A program made the position numbers and the translations under genes. From contig QIDL01000280.1 of the NCBI GenBank assembly GCA_003228415.1, positions 1-10,617 of the forward strand: DNA of 10,617 nt. Reading direction: 5' to 3'. The notes beneath the pieces were generated by a model that saw nothing but the letters and a program-made list of their open reading frames with translations, was not told the DNA's origin and did not search any database. How positions within the stretch are numbered: the stretch's first letter is position 1; each line of letters opens with the position of its first letter. Shown one piece after another: positions 7,402 to 10,617 of this stretch. This DNA comes from Gammaproteobacteria bacterium. Its GTDB lineage: Bacteria > Pseudomonadota > Gammaproteobacteria > Pseudomonadales > Azotimanducaceae.

Positions 7402-7818
7402 TCAACGCGCGAACGCATTGGCGTGGTAGTCACGCCAGTCGACAATATCGGTGGCTGCACCAGACTTGAGCTGGACGCCTATCAACCATTCTTCCTGGTC
7501 TTTGGCATTGAACACACCGGTAGCACGGCTCCAGCGTACCTCTCCTGCGAGGAAGAACTTTCCAGGTCTGTTTGATACGTCTACCCAGAGATCAAGCAGG
7601 GCACCCGCCGGCACTGGTGCGCTGGCTCGAAACTGTATGCCCCCCACCGACAGATTGACGGCGGTGCAGGAAAGAGTGGTGCCTACCAGATCCGGTTCCT
7701 CGGCCGACAGCACCACCTGGCTGAACAGTCGATCATCGCTTTCCAATCGCGGATGGAGCCGCTGGTCGTGAGTTGCGGCACGCGCAGCGGACAGTTCGAT
7801 GATGTTGTCTGATGCCAT
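7402..7818 (-). CDS. PilZ domain protein, probable c-di-GMP receptor
   Basis: A 138-residue single-domain protein. Both canonical c-di-GMP-binding motifs are intact: RxxxR as RLHPR (residues 20-24) and D/NxSxxG as NLSVGG (55-60). The barrel continues through LLDLWVDV (74-81), GEVRW (92-96) and WLIGVQL (111-117). It has no signal peptide or membrane segment, so it should be a cytoplasmic receptor that changes partner behaviour when c-di-GMP rises. The start chosen is ATG at 7818 because GGGAGG ends 4 nt upstream. A GTG one codon earlier (7821) is too close to that site. The DUF1631 gene follows on the same strand after 196 bp and is a plausible partner, though the hairpins and CRP-like site between them suggest separate transcripts. 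Upstream lie a sigma-54-like promoter and a 13-bp repeat array. The target of this PilZ protein cannot be read from the sequence. Confidence 0.93.
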   Translation of the reverse strand: MASDNIIELSAARAATHDQRLHPRLESDDRLFSQVVLSAEEPDLVGTTLSCTAVNLSVGGIQFRASAPVPAGALLDLWVDVSNRPGKFFLAGEVRWSRATGVFNAKDQEEWLIGVQLKSGAATDIVDWRDYHANAFAR

Positions 7819-7880
7819 CACGCCTCCCTAGCGGCAGTTCTCAATATCCAGACACCTTTTCACAGGTACCTTCCGTGAGG

Positions 7881-7932
7881 ATTCTAACAAGCAATCCTAA
7901 CAAGCCATTCTAACAAGCCATCCTAACAAGCA
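7881..7932. repeat. Four tandem 13-bp repeats
   Basis: Four head-to-tail copies of ATYCTAACAAGCM lie at 7881-7893, 7894-7906, 7907-7919 and 7920-7932, with no spacers. They differ only at position 3 (alternating T, C, T, C) and at the last base (A, C, C, A). A 7-bp inverted match (TTGTTAG) lies at 7957-7963. If the sigma-54-like promoter at 7936-7951 is used, nearly the whole array is transcribed into the 5' leader of the PilZ mRNA. The purpose is unknown; protein operator sites or an RNA regulatory element are possible. Confidence 0.85.
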
Positions 7933-7935
7933 TAG

Positions 7936-7951
7936 TGCCAGAATCGTGCCA
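7936..7951 (-). promoter_or_regulatory. Sigma-54 (RpoN) type promoter for the PilZ gene
   Basis: Read on the minus strand, the element is TGGCACG-ATTC-TGGCA. The consensus TGGCACG-N4-TTGCW is met at all defined positions but one, and the GG (-24) to GC (-12) spacing is exactly 10 nt. Transcription would start near 7925, giving a leader of about 107 nt before the ATG at 7818. The element coincides with a direct repeat of GTGCCAG on the plus strand (7935-7941 and 7946-7952). Upstream of it lies AT-rich DNA with a TTAAC-N5-GTTAA inverted repeat at 7992-8006, where an enhancer-binding protein could sit. Confidence 0.55.
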
Positions 7952-7963
7952 GGCTGTTGTTAG

Positions 7964-8058
7964 TATCATATATCGAAATAAATATCATTAATTAACAATG
8001 GGTTAAACTATATTTCTCATGTTAAATCAATTATCTATTCGATCTCATCAGACCGCTC
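7964..8058. other. AT-rich intergenic control DNA between the PilZ gene and pyrF
   Basis: This stretch is markedly richer in A and T than the flanking genes. It contains the 8-bp palindrome TTAATTAA (7988-7995) and the overlapping 15-bp inverted repeat TTAAC-AATGG-GTTAA (7992-8006). An AAATCAATTATCTA stretch (8024-8037) loosely resembles an IHF site but misses the consensus at the TTR end. No reading frame fits. It probably serves as binding DNA for regulators of the divergent PilZ and pyrF genes; the specific factors are inference. Confidence 0.4.
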
Positions 8059-8108
8059 GTGCAACATCATAAATGCCTTTGTCTGTCACCCCATGTGACG
8101 CAATGCGC

Positions 8109-8114
8109 TATACT
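8109..8114 (+). promoter_or_regulatory. Possible -10 element of pyrF
   Basis: TATACT differs from TATAAT at one position. It lies 7 bp before the GTG preferred as the pyrF start. No good -35 hexamer sits 16-18 bp upstream (the 17-bp position reads TCACCC). A GTCAC-N5-GTGAC inverted repeat at 8085-8099 occupies that zone and could bind a regulator. If this hexamer is used, transcription would begin at or next to the GTG, giving a leaderless or nearly leaderless mRNA. Confidence 0.3.
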
Positions 8115-8121
8115 GGCCTTT

Positions 8122-8982
8122 GTGATCAATAGAGTTCCCTTTGTCGATAAGATCCGCCAGGGTTGGGAAGTTCGGCAAAGCCTGCTCTGTGTGGGTCTGG
8201 ATCCAGATCTCAAACGACTTCCTGAACGCTACTCCGAGCGTGTCAATCGTAAGGATGAGGGACTCCTCACCTTCTGTCATGACATTGTCGACGCCACCGC
8301 AGATCGAGTCTGTGCTTTCAAGCCCCAGGTGGCCTACTTCGCGGCTCGCGGTCTCGAATCTCAACTGGCCGACCTGATCGCCTATGTTCATCAGCACCAT
8401 GCGGATGTGCCGGTCATTCTGGATGCAAAGCGCGGTGACATCGGTGATACGGCAAAGCTTTATGCAATCGAGGCGTTCGAACGCTACGATGCCGACGCGG
8501 TTACGGTCAATCCCTATCTGGGCGCGGAAAGCATCAGCCCCTATCTCGATTATCCGGACCGGGGCGTCATCGTGCTGTGTCGCACCAGCAATCCCGGCAG
8601 CGCCTGGTTACAGCAATACCCGGAGCAGGGGGAGCCCGTCTATCTTCGTGTCGCGCGTGCGGCCGCGGAGTGGAACGGCAATGGCAACGTCATGCTGGTT
8701 GCGGGTGCTACCTACCCGGAGCAACTCGGAGCAATACGGCGGCTGGTGGGAGACATGCCGCTGCTGGTGCCAGGTGTGGGGACCCAGGGCGGCGATCTGG
8801 AAGCTGTGCTGAGAGCCGGAGTCGACAGTCGAGGACAAGGTCTGATCATCAACGCGTCGAGATCGGTACTCTACGCAGACCCGGACAGTCCGGCCCAGGG
8901 TGCGGCCAGCGCCGCAGAGGCACTTCGGGTTGAAATCAACCGGCTATTAGCTGAAATCTGCCCACAGCGGGCATCGGTCTGA
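8122..8982 (+). CDS. pyrF: Orotidine 5'-phosphate decarboxylase, type 2
   Basis: It converts OMP to UMP, the last step of de novo pyrimidine synthesis, in the cytoplasm. With the GTG at 8122 it has 286 residues, normal for the type 2 (pfam OMPdecase, roughly 270-285 residues) found in Mycobacterium, Myxococcus and some Proteobacteria, and longer than the roughly 240-residue E. coli form. Visible motifs are SLLCVGLDPD (20-29), AFKPQVAYF (65-73), the catalytic DAKRGDIGDTA (101-111, with Lys103 and Asp106), NPYLG, PGVGTQGG (about 217-224) and the phosphate-binding NASRSVLYA (244-252). The open frame extends upstream to GTGs at 8095 and 8059, but the residues added do not look like family sequence. 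No candidate has a clear Shine-Dalgarno. It stands alone, divergent from the PilZ gene, with a 468-bp gap after it. Confidence 0.95.
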   Translation: MINRVPFVDKIRQGWEVRQSLLCVGLDPDLKRLPERYSERVNRKDEGLLTFCHDIVDATADRVCAFKPQVAYFAARGLESQLADLIAYVHQHHADVPVILDAKRGDIGDTAKLYAIEAFERYDADAVTVNPYLGAESISPYLDYPDRGVIVLCRTSNPGSAWLQQYPEQGEPVYLRVARAAAEWNGNGNVMLVAGATYPEQLGAIRRLVGDMPLLVPGVGTQGGDLEAVLRAGVDSRGQGLIINASRSVLYADPDSPAQGAASAAEALRVEINRLLAEICPQRASV

Positions 8983-9450
8983 CGGCTTTTCCAGGTCGCC
9001 AGTTTCATGCTCGGTGCCCCGGTTCCCGCGTCGCACCGCCGGTGATCGGCGCCTCAGGATCAAGCCGAGGCGTGGGCCTCGCTACGGCGCTCACCGGAAT
9101 CCCGACTTGCGGCCAACATCCGGCATACTGTGTAAAGTACGCCGTCAGCGCAACCGGATATAGTTGTTAAGGCTCCCCGGACAAATTCTCCAACACACAT
9201 TAAGAATATTATTCATCTCATTGTTTTATAACAACTAAATAAAGAAAACATTGGCTTACATGTTAGTGATGGAGGTGCTGGATAGGCTGCCTACAATAAG
9301 ATGCCTTCCAAGCAGTGTCTCGGAAAGGCTCGACAGCGATCGATGACCGGCCGCGAGAATTAGCTGGCTTCAACTCCACGATGGGGTGATGACGGTCAGC
9401 AGGTGTGCGAAATTTCGCGAATCGTTCACCGTGAACAGGGAGATCAGGGG
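8983..9450. other. 468-bp non-coding stretch with several inverted repeats
   Basis: No convincing gene lies here. The GC-rich left part (8990-9120) holds overlapping inverted repeats: CACCG-C-CGGTG (9034-9044), CGCCG-N5-CGGCG (9037-9051), and a clean hairpin CGAGGC-GTGG-GCCTCG (9066-9081). A second GCCTC at 9051-9055 could compete for the same GAGGC. None is followed by a T-run, so the pyrF terminator is not identified. The middle (9180-9260) is AT-rich, with GAATA-T-TATTC (9204-9214) and TTGTT-TTAT-AACAA (9221-9234). TATAGT at 9159-9164 and TACAAT at 9292-9297 each resemble a -10 but lack a -35 at proper spacing. The right end carries the palindromes listed separately. Confidence 0.5.
9407..9436. 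promoter_or_regulatory. Cluster of perfect palindromes just before the HDOD-GAF gene
   Basis: Three perfect inverted repeats pack into 30 bp. They are GCGAAATTTCGC (9407-9418), TTCGCGAA overlapping it (9414-9421), and GTTCAC-C-GTGAAC (9424-9436). The last ends 1 bp before the GGGAG (9438-9442) that would serve the TTG start at 9451. They could be operators for a dimeric regulator or RNA hairpins beside the ribosome site. If the GTG at 9403 were the true start, they would be inside the gene, which lowers confidence. Confidence 0.35.
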
Positions 9451-10617
9451 TTGACCCCCGAGGCGGTTATCTTTCGATATCTTGAAGCGGCGAACCGGCA
9501 ACCCATGTCGGTAGAGTCCTTCGTTCGCGTTTTGAGCGCCGATGCCGATCTTCTCGGTCGATGGCTCAATTTGTTGAATGTTGCCGCCGACCCAGGCGAT
9601 CTCAGCACTGCGATCAAAACTCTGTCCTCCGAACGGCTCCACAACCTTGCCCAGGCCCAGGCATGGGCAGTACTCCCGGTTGCAGGCAGCGCGCGGCTCG
9701 GACTCGATCAGTGGCAGGCGGTGTTGCGTTCCGCCTTCCTGGCCGAAGTGCTTGCAGAGCAACTCGGTTTCGAAGACCCGGTACGGGTGCGCTGGCAGAT
9801 CCTGCTGGCCGTTTCCGGCGTGAGCTTGTCCAACGATCGTTATCTGATGGAGCTCAGCGCATTTCGAGGTGTGCGGCCCGAACTGTTGAATGACGCCAGC
9901 GCGCTCATCAAAATATTCGGCGTGGTGGATGCGTTCGAGGTGCTCGATGAGTACGAGGCTGCGCAGCTGGCTCAAAGTCTGCTGGACGTGGACGCGGAAA
10001 ATTTCTCGGAACTCGTGGAGTGGGCGGGGACCCGCTCAGCCGACCTGGTGCGGTCGCTCGGCCTCTCCGAGGACAGGGAGGCCGACTGGTCGAATCGACT
10101 ATGGGTTCAGCAGCAGGTTGCCATGCTCTCCGAGTTGCTGAATGTGGCGGAATCGCTGGAGGATATTCAATCCGCCCATGAATTGATCGCTCGCAGCCTG
10201 TTTCGCCAGGTGCCGTACCTGCTGGTCGAGAGCGGACCGGGGCGGTACCGGGCGACATTGGATAAGGACGTGGAAATTCACATCGAGTCCGATTCCAGCC
10301 ACATCGCCAGAGCCATTCGCGAAGGCGAAACTCAATTGCTCACCGATCAGACCGATCTATCGGTGGGAGATCGACAGCTATTGCGGCGTATGAATACAGA
10401 AGAGGCATTGTGCATTCCCATGCGGCACGGTGACCAGAATCTCGGAGCGTTGCTCGTGACTGTGGATGAGGATGTGGATCTTGAGTTCGCGCTGACGCTC
10501 TACACCGCCGCGCTTGCCCAGAGTCTGGCTAACCTCGATGTCGATAGCCGAGGTGAGCTCGAACTGCTCAAACGCTACCGTCAGCGTGAAGAGAAGCGCC
10601 TCAGGGAACTGGTCCAT
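9451..10617 (+). CDS. HDOD-GAF signalling protein, probable histidine kinase (3' partial)
   Basis: The frame is open from a TAG at 9361 to the right edge, so the C-terminus is missing. The start I prefer is TTG at 9451: GGGAG lies 8 nt upstream and the product opens MTPEAVIFRYLEAA, as expected just before the domain. GTG at 9403 is the alternative. Residues about 5-200 look like a divergent HDOD domain (VESFVRVLSADADLLGRWLN at 21-40, then helices to SLLDVDAENFSELVEW). Residues about 225-365 look like a GAF domain (VAMLSELLNVAESLEDIQSA, LLVESGPGRY, CIPMRHGDQNLGALLVTV at 321-338). The final RQREEKRLRELVH (377-389) resembles the helix leading into a histidine-kinase H-box, and the last residue may be the phospho-accepting His. 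HDOD-GAF-kinase proteins occur in Gammaproteobacteria, with signals mostly unknown. The domain calls are by pattern; no paired response regulator is visible. Confidence 0.75.
   Translation, partial: MTPEAVIFRYLEAANRQPMSVESFVRVLSADADLLGRWLNLLNVAADPGDLSTAIKTLSSERLHNLAQAQAWAVLPVAGSARLGLDQWQAVLRSAFLAEVLAEQLGFEDPVRVRWQILLAVSGVSLSNDRYLMELSAFRGVRPELLNDASALIKIFGVVDAFEVLDEYEAAQLAQSLLDVDAENFSELVEWAGTRSADLVRSLGLSEDREADWSNRLWVQQQVAMLSELLNVAESLEDIQSAHELIARSLFRQVPYLLVESGPGRYRATLDKDVEIHIESDSSHIARAIREGETQLLTDQTDLSVGDRQLLRRMNTEEALCIPMRHGDQNLGALLVTVDEDVDLEFALTLYTAALAQSLANLDVDSRGELELLKRYRQREEKRLRELVH

Noticed and set aside
7881..7932. CRISPR array or replication iterons
   Set aside because: The repeats are 13 bp with no spacers, and no cas or rep genes are nearby.
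8059..8121. N-terminal extension of PyrF from GTG 8059
   Set aside because: The 21 extra residues (rich in Cys and His) do not resemble the family. No ribosome site precedes that GTG, and a -10-like hexamer lies inside the stretch.
9066..9081. Hairpin CGAGGC-GTGG-GCCTCG as the pyrF terminator
   Set aside because: It has no following T-run and lies 84 bp after the stop, so it was kept only as an inverted repeat.
9260..9346. 28-codon plus-strand frame beginning MLVMEVLDRL
   Set aside because: There is no Shine-Dalgarno, no recognisable product and no conservation evidence, and it is short enough to occur by chance.
9370..9975. 201-residue minus-strand open frame
   Set aside because: It is antisense to the plus-strand HDOD-GAF frame, which stays open to the window edge and has recognisable domain patterns. 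The minus-strand product has no recognisable family and no clear ribosome site.

Overview
The window reads as chromosomal DNA of a gammaproteobacterium of moderately high GC. The main reasons are a TonB2-type operon laid out as in Vibrio (TtpC-like, ExbB, ExbD, TonB, TPR), an Escherichia-like riboflavin synthase starting MFTGIV, a DUF1631 protein beside a PilZ protein, and an HDOD-GAF sensor protein. No insertion sequence, phage gene, tRNA, rRNA or CRISPR array is visible. The species cannot be named from the sequence.

Layout. (1) Positions 2-4188, plus strand: five tightly spaced co-directional genes. They are a TtpC-like large ExbB-family protein (5' end outside the window), ExbB, ExbD, TonB and an exported TPR protein. 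Together they should form an inner-membrane proton-driven machine that energises TonB-dependent outer-membrane receptors. (2) Positions 4260-4913, plus: riboflavin synthase, 71 bp downstream of the TPR gene, with a perfect 16-bp palindrome in the gap. (3) Positions 4941-7205, minus: a large DUF1631 protein convergent with riboflavin synthase. (4) Positions 7402-7818, minus: a PilZ (c-di-GMP receptor) protein lying upstream of the DUF1631 gene. The 196 bp between them hold two tandem hairpins and a CRP/Vfr-like site. (5) Positions 7819-8121: a divergent, partly AT-rich regulatory region. It has four tandem 13-bp repeats and a near-consensus sigma-54 promoter pointing at the PilZ gene. (6) Positions 8122-8982, plus: orotidine 5'-phosphate decarboxylase, type 2. 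(7) Positions 8983-9450: a 468-bp non-coding stretch rich in inverted repeats. (8) From 9451 to the right edge, plus: an HDOD-GAF protein, open at the edge, whose last visible residues look like the start of a histidine-kinase H-box.

How the genes fit together: region 1 is an energy-transduction operon. riboflavin synthase and pyrF are housekeeping genes. The PilZ/DUF1631 pair and the HDOD-GAF protein look like signalling genes. The strongest non-coding signal is the sigma-54-like promoter plus 13-bp repeat array in front of the PilZ gene. It suggests that this c-di-GMP effector is under alternative-sigma control and perhaps post-transcriptional control. I found no wholly new system. The less ordinary material is the control DNA around the PilZ gene and upstream of the HDOD-GAF gene.
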